DNA from: Hirudo medicinalis
Taxonomy: Eukaryota; Annelida; Clitellata; Hirudinida; Hirudinidae
Direction of reading: 5' to 3'
DNA length: 64,000 nucleotides
Assembly (NCBI GenBank): GCA_011800805.1
Contig: MPNW01000093.1
Coordinates: 1-64,000 of the forward strand
Part shown: piece by piece, positions 1 through 11,487 of the stretch
Position numbering within the stretch: position 1 is the first letter of the stretch
Layout: every line of letters starts with the position of its first letter
Position numbers and translations under genes: made by a program
Notes under the pieces: model-generated
The model's input: the letters and a program-made list of their open reading frames with translations, nothing else
Told to the model about the DNA's origin: nothing
Databases searched by the model: none

Positions 1-26
1 ATAACATTATTATTACTATTGTTATT

Positions 27-61
<35 letters not shown>

Positions 62-75
62 TATTGTTGTTGTTG
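1..75. repeat. ATT/ATC trinucleotide microsatellite
   Basis: A run of ATT and ATC triplets, with about 11 perfect ATC units, passes into TTG triplets. It is simple-sequence DNA with no coding signal beyond the trivially open frames such repeats create. Confidence 0.95.
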
Positions 76-667
76 TTATTTTTTATTTTCATCGATTCTT
101 GTGGGATCAGCTTCGATGAGTCTCTGAGCAGCTGATGGAGAGCAGAGGTTCTCACGCCCTCGACACCATTGGCTTTCATGGCTTCCCTCGACCCACCCAC
201 CTATTCATGCATTCCTTCACTCATTAATTCATTCACTATTTCATTCATTCATCCACCCATCTATCCATCAATCGATCCATTCGTCCATCCACCCACGTGT
301 CCAAGCATTTAAAATGGTCGTTTAAATTGTCAGAGCAGAGGTTCAAGTGTTCAGCTCCTGATAAAGACTTTGAAGATGAAATATGGACGGGTCAATATGC
401 ACCTCAGGTCTGCTTACAGTCAAAAAGTTCCTGACACACGCACAACTTCACACGTGCATCGGAGTCTCTCACGTGCACATCCTCCTCTTCCTCAAATTCC
501 TCCGACATTTTCCAGATTTTTGGAGCATCAGCCGTTGTACCTGGATGGTTTGATCCAATAAAAACTAAGCTAGGCACGATGATTGGCATTCAGTCCATCA
601 AAATTCACTAATTATAATTTCCTATTAATTATTATCAGTGAATATTTTCTTAGAATAATCACGAACA

Positions 668-668
668 A

Positions 669-719
<51 letters not shown>

Positions 720-760
720 GATCCTCATCATCATCCTCCTCCTCCTCCTCTTCATTCTCT
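668..760. repeat. ATC/CAT microsatellite followed by CTC-rich tract
   Basis: About 17 perfect ATC units (roughly 668-720) pass into CTC/CATC units to about 760. An ambiguous base (n) lies just downstream at 796. Open frames on both strands here translate to poly-Ile or poly-Met and are artefacts of the repeat. Confidence 0.95.
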
Positions 761-889
761 TCATCGCTTCCAGGTATTGTTCGCTTTCATGGTCGNGAGA
801 TGTATCTAAAATTTCTTGCAATCATCATTCATTATTACTACCTCAGATAATTGGCACAATAAGTAGGTCTACATGTCTCTGTCATCATC

Positions 890-970
890 ATAATCATCCA
901 TCATCATCGTCGTCGTCGTCGTCATCACCATGATCGCATGATAATGGTCGACGATGATCAAACGATGATG
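890..970. repeat. Imperfect CATCAT/GTCGTC microsatellite
   Basis: Imperfect ATC and GTC triplets are followed by GATGATG units. A related (GATGAT)n tract lies at 1285-1344. They add to the microsatellite-rich first 1.4 kb. Confidence 0.85.
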
Positions 971-999
971 ACGACTAGGAGGATGAATGGTCGGTTGAC

Positions 1000-3340
1000 A
1001 CGAGGACCTGGAGTTGATAAACAGAGCTCCAATGTTGGCCTACAAACATAAACACGCAAGAAGCGAGGCGTAAACAAAACTGAAGAGAGAAAGTGGTCCA
1101 CTTGAGGCTGCCACACCAACCCCCCTGTACTTTATGTACTTTATGCTCGCCAACTTTCCTCGGGCATCATACGCCACAACAAAGGGCCACTTGAAATGCT
1201 GTGCCAACGAAAACAAACTCCACTGTCGAACACGTGATCAGGGCGACATCACAGGAGTTCCAGAAGGTGCGCACTGCTTGACCGTTGATGATGATGGAGA
1301 AGATGGTGATGACGATAAAGATGATGATGATGATGATGATGATTGTGAAGGTCCACGTGGAAGTTTCATGTGCTCTCGAATAAATAGGTTTGTAGAATCG
1401 AATGCAGCACCAGGTCGGAATGATGAATGACCACCAACATTTGAAACCACCGTTGTTTCGGTAGTGAATTTAAATTTGAAAAATGAACTCACAATTTCGT
1501 ATCATTTGTTGTCGAAGTTTGTGACTAATTTTCGAGTAAATGTGCTGGTTGTGATGGGCACTCCAGTCATCATCAGTCATCAAGCCACGGATATGTTCCC
1601 CTTATCTTGCCGGCGCCAACTTGCAAGACTACCGAGTAATTCTTCTGTGCAGACAACATTCACGTACACGAATGCGTGCACGGCTGCACACTCAATCCAT
1701 CAGCACCACGGCGAACGGTAGTTTGTCTTCGGTGATGTTTTGAAAAATGGAAGAGAAAGAAAAGAAGGAATCGAGTTCCTGGCTTCGGCAATCGTTCGGA
1801 AGTAAATGTGGCTCGTGATAGGACGAGGAGTGCGCACCAAAGAGTGTGGATTCTCACCAGTTCGGAGCCAGGAGTGAATTCAAGAATTTCCAAAAAGCCA
1901 AGATATTCGCAACTCCGGGCAACTGGGGGCGCAAAGCAAACAAACAAAAGGTCTTTTGTCGGTAAATCGCCGGTACTGCACGTGTTCGGTGCACTCCACG
2001 CACGTACAACTCGTGCACGTGTGTCTGTGCACGGCACCTGATTTTATCTCTATTAATTACACAATCGTGTAGCGGCATTTCGTTGCTCGTTAAAATACTC
2101 GCCAGTAAAAAGGTCGCTTGGACTTATTTAAAAATCTCCACGGAGTTTGTTCAGTTACGTGATAATTTATTATCAAATTAATTATAATTTTATGTTCATT
2201 ATGGTTCAGACTCAAACTAACTTTTCGTTGAATGTGTGTTTGATTTCCCAGAAGTAAACGTCACGTTGTGAATGTTGAATGTTGAATGTTGAGATATCAA
2301 AATGGCTCTGAACAAATGTTTTAGTTAACGAGTTGTTCAATTTCAGTGTCTGTTGAAAGTGTTTTAAGGATAATTTGGTGATAATGTTCACTGATACTTG
2401 TAAGATAAACGCGGGATTAACGCGAGATATTATTGGACATCGAATGGCTTTCAATAGGTTGTGGAGGAAACACAATCCAAGATGAGTATTTTTAAAGGTC
2501 CCTGCAAGGGTATTAGTCTACAAACACATCCAGAACTCGAAACTTCAACTTGGGAATAAAATATAAGCCAAAGGATGCAAGGTCCACGGTTTCGTGTCAC
2601 AAAGACACATTCAAAGTGGAGATGTCAGATTCGACTCTGCTGTGGCTTCCACCTTCTCGCTCGTGTTTTCACGTCTTGGCATCGAAGTGGCCAATTCCAA
2701 TTCAGCCGATGGTTCCAAAAGTTGGGGGGGTGGGGTGGACATCCACACTATTTCTCATTAGTCATTTTTTTTTCTTTTACGAGGAGCTGAACAAAGTAAG
2801 ATCGGGAGCCACTTCATTAAGCAATACTTGGAATTGGCAGGAATTAATTTCAGTAAGTAATGAATTTTAGAAGTGACATCCCTGAGTTAACAACAGTTTA
2901 ACTGCTTTGACGAGGACCAGCTTCTTGAGGCGGCACAAGCTAAGATTTTGGCAAACATTTCCAATCGCTGCGAAGTAAGAAGACGACGTTGATTGTAAAA
3001 ATCTGAAAAGTATTTTTTATCGTTGTTGAGCTTAAGTGAGGCCTTTAAAACTAAACTTAAGAAACTCCAGAAAGCATATTCAGCTGTTTACATTGTTGAG
3101 CTGTTTCCAAGAATTCATGTTTCACACGATGTTTAAAACTAAGAACAAAGATGAGATCGAGGACCAAATACTTGACGAATGATGAACATTTCGAAAACTT
3201 AGAGACGGCAATTACTGGTAAATAACCAAGTACAAGAAATGAGGGACATTGATCCTCGGGTCAAAACGAAATAAAACGAATTTAATTTATTCCTTGTTTA
3301 TTCATTTATTTTGATTAATTCATATTTTATTTTTAGTTTT
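1000..3340. other. Intergenic, no gene recognised; less AT-rich patch 1450-2050
   Basis: No conserved protein was recognised in any frame. The stretch at about 1,450-2,050 is visibly richer in C, G and CpG than its surroundings and carries overlapping open frames of about 80-125 codons on both strands, which is what relaxed base composition gives by chance. It might be a promoter-type CpG patch of a gene lying to the left, but nothing proves that. A short TTGAATG tandem lies at 2272-2292. Confidence 0.4.
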
Positions 3341-3344
3341 AAAC

Positions 3345-3560
3345 TGTTGCAGGGGCGGATCTAGAACACTTTGGCGAGGGTTCGCAAACTGGAACCAATG
3401 GCGGATCCAGGGGGACACAGTTACTAACATTTTCGTCAAAAGTCGTATATTAATGAAATAACAAAAAGCATTTTCAATCATAATAGATTTTATTTATTTT
3501 TAGAAATCATGGGGGAACAGAGCCCTCCCCGCCTCCCCCCCCTAAATATGCCACCGAACT
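3345..3560. mobile_element. Probable decayed MITE-like element (GGCGGATC motif)
   Basis: Two copies of a GGGCGGATCTAG / GGCGGATCCAGG motif occur at about 3352 and 3402, both in direct orientation. They are followed by a C-run segment (CCCCGCCTCCCCCCCC) at 3527-3542. Motifs like the first often form the ends of small non-autonomous DNA transposons in invertebrates. No clean inverted repeat or target-site duplication could be found, so the boundaries are approximate. A TTA microsatellite follows at 3570-3602. Confidence 0.35.
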
Positions 3561-3567
3561 GTTGTAC

Positions 3568-3602
<35 letters not shown>

Positions 3603-3604
<2 letters not shown>

Positions 3605-4695
3605 TGTTATTTTACAGTTTGTAACTTTTCAAACAATTTATCGCTGCTTGTGAGTTTTCAGGTTGGAGTCCTTAAAGAAAAAATTTGGCTAGATCATTAC
3701 ACCATGATTGGGTCGGAGTGCTTCGAAACAAATTTTATGCTGCCCTCGGGGTGTAAAACGGTGGATAGCAATGTTTTTTCTTAATAAGTTTTCATTTCAA
3801 TGTGTCTGTTTATTTGTGTTGTTTTTTATTTACCAACTAAACTAATGATAACATGCGCTGCGACTGCGCAATAAACTGCACGAAGTTCATGCTTTCGAGA
3901 GTTTCATTTAAAAAATATTGACAGGTAGTTCGGTGGATGCACTTGTGTTGAGGAATTTCGTTTCTAAAAAAAGTTTAAAAAATTAAAAATGTTAGGAATC
4001 AGTTCGTCAATAATGCGTATTTTCCACTTTTTTCCACAGTTTGTGCGTAACTCTCGAAACGAATGAAGTAAAAAGTAGAAAGTAAACAAGAAATAAAATT
4101 TCAAATCGTAAAAAATGGCTTCGAAGCCCTTAAACTTCCAGATACTCAAAATGTACCAAATGTACCAAAATGTGCATAATTTAAAAAAAAAACGAACTTT
4201 TCTTCGCTTTTGGGAAAGATTTTAGCCTTCTGAAGAATGTTATTGGTTTATTTCAAGTTTTGAATGACTCAAGTGTTACTCGGCATTTGAGATGGTCAAG
4301 AGTGTAATCTCATGTTACTCATGAGATGGAAGTGGGTCGGGTTCAAAGTTGTTCAAGAGTTGATATCATTGAGACGATCGCGAATCTCTTCTTGAAATTA
4401 ATTCGATCAATTTGATCTCATTGTTGGATGCTAACCTGGTTTTTAAAGATAACTTTTGCTCGAACAACTCACGAATAATTTTTTAAATGAAAATTATGCC
4501 CACTTTTTAACTCTTTAGTTTTCCCAATTTTAGAGCATGAGAACTCATCTGACTGACCTAAGAAAGAACTGGTCGTCTAGTTGGGCTTTTCGCATCTTGA
4601 AAAGACTGAATCGACATCCATGATCCTAAACATTTGCAAATAATTTGACATTTTGTTTGAAAATCTGCAAATTGGAGTCAAAATCTGAAGAAATC
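3603..4695. other. Intergenic, nothing recognised
   Basis: AT-rich sequence with short open frames only and a small ATGTACCAAA tandem near 4150. No splice-supported exon, RNA gene or repeat family was seen. Confidence 0.5.
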
Positions 4696-4699
4696 AGTG

Positions 4700-4815
4700 G
4701 CGTGCAAGTTAACTCAGTGGGTAAGTGTAAGCTGAATCGTTCGGGGTAATAATGTCAGCAGACGTAATGAGTCGTACAACGCAACCCAGCCTGCACACTT
4801 GTAGAAGCGTACATA
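4700..4815 (+). repeat. Degenerate tRNA-derived SINE copy
   Basis: This segment aligns by eye with the core of the SINE copies at 14.04 and 15.08 kb. The order of blocks is the same: GGTAAT, a CGTAAT block, TGTCGT/GAGTCGT, a decayed B-box region (ACGCAACCCAGCCTGCAC) and a GAAGCGTACATA block. The B box has lost the GTTCGAAAC core, so this is an old copy. Confidence 0.55.
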
Positions 4816-5284
4816 ATACAATTTTTTCTTTTTGAACGAATGTTTGAAAATCTTTAAAGTGGCTTAAATTAGTGGTCTTCAAGACCACTGGAACAAGTTC
4901 GTTTCTTCCTAAAGCCTTCAAATGTAGTCGCAGAGGTGACATCTGGGGAAGGCAAGTCCAGAGTCTTGGACTAACGACCTATTCCCGGTTGTTTTTGTTG
5001 TTGATAATTTCGGTAATTTCCGTTGTTTTCGGGGCACAAAGATTTGCAAAGGTTTCTCGAAATTAGGTGACTTTCGCTTTTCATCCTTAAAAGTTAAGAA
5101 AAATGAAGTGTCTTGCTATCAGATGGGTTGCGGTCTGTTGAATGATTTTAATATAACACAGGCTACTGTTTTCGCCGTCATTATTATTGAATAACAATTT
5201 AAATTGCGCTGTTGGCAGCAAGCAGCCTGCAGGAATGTTATGAACGTCACACTGAAAAGGTTTTTAAACATAATCAATTGAAGA

Positions 5285-5505
5285 CGGAGTTATTTTTCCC
5301 CCTCCCCTGTGGGTGTGCCTACACCCCTCAAAATTTTGAATCCCCCAGTAGCTGCAACCCTATTTACAATAAACCAAGTTATGTGTAAATTTGGTCATGG
5401 ATAAGCAAAAAAAGGTCATCAAATCATTAGTTGCACCCATGGTTAACACTCTCCCCCAATTACAAAATCTAAAATCTTGCATAACTCCCTGATTGGGAGA
5501 CTCAG
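5285..5505 (+). repeat. Dispersed repeat, copy 1 (AACCAAGTTATGTGTAAAT family)
   Basis: It shares ordered blocks with 44,020-44,215: a GGGTGT.CCT.CACCCC block, AACCAAGTTATGTGTAAAT, GTCATGGATA.GCAA, a GGTCATC block, GGTTAAC.CTCCCCC and a late ATAACTCC block. A third diverged copy lies at 10,105-10,240. No coding potential or clear terminal repeats were seen, so the class is unknown. Confidence 0.65.
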
Positions 5506-7066
5506 ACTGAATGTATGTTAAGCCCCTACTATTTCGAGAATAACTGTCAGATTTATTTCCACTGAATCAACATTCACAAAATTGTTTTGAAATAAAAATT
5601 ACAAGAAAAATGTAATCCTTGTAAATTGATAATGCAAATAACAGTTTGAATTTATTTCAATTCCTTGAAACTGGCTAAAGATGCAGAAAAGAATTTGTCT
5701 CGGTGACTAACAGTTAAATTTTATAATACTTTGACCCATGAGCCAGAAATTCGAAGCTAAGATACAAGTATTTCACTGTGTGAAAACGCTTCCTCCGATG
5801 GACAATGAGTCCTATCTCAAAAACTGTCGATGTCGTTGATGGCACTGCTCCAGGCATGTTTTGTGTGAAACTATCGCAAGCACCTGCATATCTTAAATGC
5901 CTTTCAACGACCAACACTGATCGACGAGTCGTACCGCTATCACCAACAAGATCGGAAGAGGTGGATCCATGATCCAAAGCTTTGTCTAAAGCGCTAAGGC
6001 AGTCACCTAGCAACAGTAAGAACAAGCTTTGATGTGTCATACTCACCTGCTCGTGGTGGATCTGACTTTTAAAGAAAAACTTCAATCAGAAAGAATTAAT
6101 GTTTACGACATTGAGATCGTCACTTATGCTCTCTCGGGGGTGATGTGCTGCGAACTTGTGGTTTAATTCCATGCCTCGAAATACAGCCATGATTGGCTTT
6201 GTAAGTTGGTGTCAGCTTATTTGCAGTTGTAACGGCTGCATAATCTAAATTCGATTAAAAGTTAATTTGACTATCAGTCTTAAGACACTGAAGAAATTAT
6301 GAAAGTAAAGACGGAGAAAGGATGTTTTGATGAAACCTTCCAATGTTCTGACTTTTTGTAAGAGTACCTTTACGAAAACTTATCAAGCTTAACAGGCACC
6401 TACATTTTACAAGCTTACGACGAGAGAAGTGTTGTGGCATTCTTAGGGAAGAGGGAGGCCTCCAAAAACAAACGAAAGTAATGACCCAAGACCCTCTCCA
6501 ATCATCCAGCTATGGAATGGGAGGTAAACATCTCGAGTCCAGACCAACCATGGACCGAATTACCAACCACATGCTACGTTACCGTCTCGCTATGTTTGTT
6601 TATCCGTTTGATAAAAAAACGAAAGTTCTTTGTAGAAATAAAAAGCTTCTATCAGATTTAATCTGGTTTTAGTGCCAAAAAAGTGACTGAAATCTTTCTA
6701 ATAATTGCGCAACTCATGCAGGCCTCATGAAGGCCAGTGATTTAAGAATGCGTGCAACCAAAACTTAGGAAAGGCTGTAAGTGACTGATTTTGCAAAAAT
6801 AGTGCATAGTTGCTCACAAAGGCAGGAGTCAAAATTTTCATAAAAGTTTGATTTGAGTCAAAATTTTCTAAAAGTTTTTCAAATGCATATTTTACCAATT
6901 TGCATCTGTAACAAATGTTAATTTGTTAAAAAATTAACTGTCAACAATTTCTTGAAGATCATTTTATAGATTTAGCCCACAGCTTAATTAAGTTTAAAAT
7001 CACGAAGATCGTGAAACAAGTTACGATACTATTCCAATGTTATTCAACAAGAAATTTCAGAGCATT
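5506..7066. other. Intergenic 3' of the LUC7L3-like gene; one unrecognised open frame
   Basis: A 123-codon open frame lies on the minus strand at 5714-6085. Its translation resembles no family I know, it lacks splice-supported neighbours, and its composition is unremarkable. Nothing else was recognised. Transcripts of the upstream LUC7L3-like gene would end in this stretch. Confidence 0.4.
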
Positions 7067-9383
7067 TCACGACTTTGGACTCCTGTGCCTGTGACCTCTG
7101 TGATGCTTGTGATGACGATGATGCCTATGGTCTGCATGAACATATTATTCAGAATATTACTTGCCAGGTAAACTTCAACATACAAAAAACAAGCAAACCT
7201 TTTGGTGATTTGTGATGTCTGTGCTTCCTAAAATTAAGTGGAATAATCATGAAATAATTAACAGAAACAAAATAACAAAGTGACCAACTTTTCCTTGCTT
7301 TTGCTTCTTCTCTTATGATGTCTGTCCTGACTCCGAGACCTCGAGCGGTGCCGAGGAGGAGAACCGACCGGCCGACCGTTGGCCAGGTCGCTGGCAAGAT
7401 CTAGACTGGCATACGGGGGAGGCTAAAAGTGACATCAACTGAAGGCAGTCGTCCAAGAAAACGAGCGAGTTAAAGTCGCAAGACGAACCTTGTGCAAAGA
7501 AGACGACGCATCGGACCTCATCGACTCGTTGGACACCTTGACGTCCCTCTCCTTCAAGAAAGCCCTGATTTTGGCATAACCCATGTGCAACTTGCCCATG
7601 ATGTGCTCGTCCTGCCTCTGTTGTGGATCCCCAACCACCAAGAAAGCACCACAAATTCCGCACACTTCCATGGCTTTGTTCATTTCCTGCTCGGTCAACA
7701 TTTGTTCCCTCGTCTGGATCTATCATTTTCACAGCTTGTTTATGTAGTAGTTGACTAATGTAACTAATTCCCACTGATTACTTATTGCAAGAGTTTAAAA
7801 TAGATATTGTAACTCACAGCTGCGAGTGAATTCTTCTCCATTTTGAGGGTGTCACATCTTTCCATCACTTTCTTTGCCTCATCAACATCTCCCTGACAAC
7901 CCAATGTTTCTGCCTGAATGTTAAAATCCAAACAATCACGAGTAATTTATGAACCAATTAATATTATAATGACAAGGCTTGAATTAAAGACAAATAAATT
8001 TCAGCCATTTAAATGAATAATCATTAGTTTAACAGTCAAGGCCTTGTGTGAAAGGTCACATTGTATGAAATTCACACAAAATGAGAAAAATATAAAAACA
8101 CCTTGAAAAGTAATCATTCCTAGCACCTGATTCTTTAGCTATTTGAGAGGTTAGTAAGGCATTTTGATATTTTCCAATACAAGACTAGGATTTGAACTCA
8201 GGATTTTAGATGGAATATGAAGATTATGAATTTTGAATAAAGTCAGGTAGATGAAATTTATCGACTGACCTCTGCAACGAGCGTGTTGATTGTTTCAGTG
8301 AGTTGTTCAATCCTCTCCTTTCTGGCTGTTGCAGCTGGAGTCATGAATGTCTTGACAAAAAAAATGTCAACATTAAAAAACCACTGCTCAATTAAAACTC
8401 ATTAACCATTGTTATCACTTGAAATATATTTATCAACTTCTAGTCATTAATTAAACATTGTCATTACTATTATCTACAATATCCTTATCACAACATTGGA
8501 GCAAATGTCATTTCAATCAAGCTCATGTTAGCATTATGCACTTCATTTCAAGTGATGGCATCTCACCTCGCACAAATATTTTAAAGACACATTTCAAAGT
8601 CTTATACTTACTGTCTTATGTTGATTGTTCAGAACCAACCTCTCTTTACCTCTCCTTATTCTCTTGTCAACATCATTGACCAGAGAAACCAAAAATCTTT
8701 CAAAATCCTTCTCATAACCCATCTTTTCAAACTTATCACTGGCTTGATAACTGAAAAAGTATTATTATTCAGTAAATATATAGTTGCTCTAATGCACACT
8801 GAAAAAGACAATCATATAAAACAAACTTAATTGCAACAATTGTTTTTATTAAATAGAGCTGACAATCATCATGTACAAGTGTAACATAAGGTCATAAACT
8901 GCATCTTTTGTTGTAATTGTTGCTGTGTTAAATTTTAATTTAAATATGTATGTCATTACCACCTTGCTCTGAACTCTTCATCATGAAGTTTTGTGCATTT
9001 CCCCAAATCTGCTCTTGTATTCACAAACAGATCATGTGGACAGAATCCACACAAAAAGTATTTACATATCTGAAATAATAATTGAATCATATATACAAAT
9101 TTTTTGAGTGAAGTCATTCATTTTCTAAACGCCCACGATTCTGATAATTTTGTCATCAAAAATTCACAATATTGTTTGTTGAGCACAACCTCAACTTATA
9201 AATAATTTGTTGAAATAACATGCAAATTAACAATTATTTTCAAAATCATTCATCGCGTAACGATGATGTCCAACCAACTTTATCATCGGACCAATGATCT
9301 TTTTTAGCACTGATGTCGAATGGGTTTGAATCGCGATTCCTTCCCATTAATTCGTCTAGCAGAGCTGCTGCATATCCAGCCAT
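7067..9383 (-). CDS. LUC7L3: LUC7-like U1 snRNP-associated splicing factor (LUC7L3 type)
   Basis: Proteins of this family sit on the U1 snRNP and help choose 5' splice sites in the nucleus. Nine exons can be read: 9383-9279, about 9062-8960, 8750-8612, 8350-8270, 7913-7818, 7719-7489, 7422-7289, 7227-7199 and 7131-7067. The start MAGYAAALLDELMGRNRD matches the family's N terminus. Exon 2 holds the first CCCH zinc finger (ICKYFLCGFCPHDLF...CTKLH). Exon 3 has GYEKDFERFL followed by basic RRGKERL. Exon 6 holds the second finger (VCGICGAFLVVGDPQQR..HIMGKLHMGY). Exons 7-9 encode the Arg/Ser- and His-rich tail (RHRSRSRSQDRHH, HHRHHKHHRGHRH) ending at the TGA at 7067-7069. Two donors (exons 1 and 7) read GTTGGT and one (exon 6) GTTCGT. 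The tail is much shorter than in vertebrate LUC7L3. Exon 2-3 phase is slightly ambiguous (Ser or Cys at the junction). Confidence 0.93.
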
Positions 9384-10104
9384 TTTAAAATGCGAATGTA
9401 AATGCCAAATTATTTTTAAGCGGAGGCAGCTCCAGCCGAAATCAACACATAATATCACGCCGAAACAAAACAATGAAAAGAAGAGCGTTATAGCGCTCTA
9501 TAATTTTATTTTCGTTAATTTTAAAGTTTAAAATTTTGTTAGAAATAGAAAGTTTTGCTTTTCAAAATAAAATTATTCAATTAATTTAAGATAAAATTTA
9601 GTGCTAGTAAAAACATCAATTTGAAACAAATAAGAAATGGAACGGAAAGCACTAGTCTCCGGCCATAACTTGGCTCCATCACTGACTGAATGGCAAATAA
9701 TTGCGAAAGTTCCCTATCACACTTGCATCAAAATGACTCGAAAAAACACTATTCGCATAATAGTATAATTAACAAAGCATGCGAAGACTAACTGTTGGCA
9801 TAATCATAGCATAATCTTGCTATGTCAACAACATCATATGAAAAAGAAACAATCACGTGTTACCATAATATTTCTGTTATCCGAATCATCATAAAACCAT
9901 TAACAAGCATTGTATTAATGCAATTGGCAACTAAGGAGAACATAGAAACCATTTGAGGGAAAATTTGGGCCAATTCGAGCAGCTCAATAGACGACGATGC
10001 CCAACGAAAATCAGGCAAAGTTTTGAAAAAAAAACAAAACAAAACATGTAGAGACAGAGATTTATTTACCCATCCCAGAAATTTTGAGGAAACCCTTACC
10101 GAAG
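9384..10104. promoter_or_regulatory. Upstream region of the LUC7L3-like gene
   Basis: AT-rich sequence 5' of the minus-strand start codon. It must contain that gene's promoter and 5' UTR by position, but no individual motif stands out. Nothing else was recognised. Confidence 0.35.
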
Positions 10105-10240
10105 CAACCAAGTTAGCTCAATTATCTTGTGTTGGAAAAGCAATAAAAGATCATCAGATGACGTCCGTCTATCCAGTTTGGGGAGATTCACCCCACGATT
10201 CTCGGTTAACTCCCCGACAAATTTATGTATAAATCCCTGA
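10105..10240 (+). repeat. Dispersed repeat, copy 3 (diverged)
   Basis: Blocks ACCAAGTTA, TTGTGTTGGAAAAGCAA, AAAGATCATCAGATGA, GGTTAACTCCCC and TAAATCCCTG occur in the same order as in the copies at 5.3 kb and 44.0 kb. It is the least conserved of the three and lacks the first block. Confidence 0.5.
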
Positions 10241-10244
10241 CGCC

Positions 10245-11487
10245 GATATTATTGACCGTGAAGAAAAACCTACCAAAACCAAGGGGAATACTATATGCTC
10301 GCAGTCCTTAAGGCCCAAACCCACGAGCTTCCGAAATAACTGATGTGAATGCAAAACAACCGATTTCTTTGGATTCAATAGCATGCCCGAACGCATGCAG
10401 ACGTCAGAACTGCAGTATTCTATGTAATCCTATTTATAAATAATAATTTCTACGAATCTACATATTTAACTTCAAATAGTCCTTTTTTTCGACGACAAAC
10501 ATCTCTCAGAAAAATTCAACTTCTTTACGTATCAAACTCAGAAAAAAAACCTTAACCCGCTCCAGGTGCTGGCATGAAACGAGTGTGTACACGGGAATTC
10601 TCTGGCTGTCGACTCTAAGAAATGAGCGTTTTCCCCAACAATATTTGAAACTTGATATTGGTCCTCGCATCAAAACGGATTGAATAAGTAGGCACATGAT
10701 CTACAGGAAACCGACTATTCTAATATAACTTAATATAATGAGGTAATCATTATATCGTTCCACATTACACAAACTGAAGTTGGACATTTTGTAAATTTTC
10801 CTCATAATTAGAGAACCAATATCAAAATCGCTAATTGATCTGAAAAAAAAATATTTAAAAAAAAATGAACCCTTTTCTTCAAACGGATTCTTTAGCCCTT
10901 ACATAAAGTCACCAGAGGAAGACAAATATTCCAACAAATCGCCCTCAATCTACAACTCGTTGTAATCCTCGATTGAAAAGAATGTTAAAACGCAGATGAT
11001 TATTGACGATCTACCAGCTTCAAAGGGAGCACAAATGCATACCCAAGAAGGCAGTTTCATAGAATCCAGCAGCCATTGAGATGACTAAAATTGATATCAA
11101 GACACAACAAAATCCATTTTTAAACACGCACAAGTTAGGCCATCCTCAGAGGCAAGAAAATGAACTGCTGCTACAAACATCGTTTGGAAGAAGTGCAAGG
11201 TGTACTGCTCATACATGCACAAACGAATTTTGATATAATTTGTGTAAGATCTGTGATGGCTACTTAACCTGCATTGCACAGCTGAAATCTTGACTACTGC
11301 AGTGGTACATGGAAGACTGACAAACATTTAGTTTCAACATGATAATAAAAAGCCCAATTGGCTCACAAGAATAATCTGAACATGATTTCAATAAATAAAC
11401 CTCTAGAAATCCAAAGGAATCACAATGCAATAGGCACAACTGGCAGAGATATTGCCATATTAATGACAAATTAAATTAAATTAAGTC
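10245..11487. other. Intergenic 3' of the PKG gene
   Basis: Short open frames only. The PKG transcript should end in this stretch, just beyond the stop at 11488. No other gene or repeat family was recognised. Confidence 0.5.

Noticed and set aside
583..933. Open frames on both strands across the ATC repeat (poly-Ile and poly-Met)
   Set aside because: Created by a trinucleotide microsatellite; they contain an ambiguous base and no non-repeat conserved sequence.
1660..2041. Overlapping 77-125-codon open frames on both strands
   Set aside because: A less AT-rich patch lengthens open frames by chance. No family resemblance or splice support on either strand.
5714..6085. 123-codon minus-strand open frame
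   Set aside because: No recognisable domain, no neighbouring exon, and no feature distinguishing it from chance.
7313..7774. 153-codon minus-strand open frame
   Set aside because: It runs across LUC7L3 exons 6-7 and the intron between them, in the wrong frame for the zinc finger and Arg/Ser tail.
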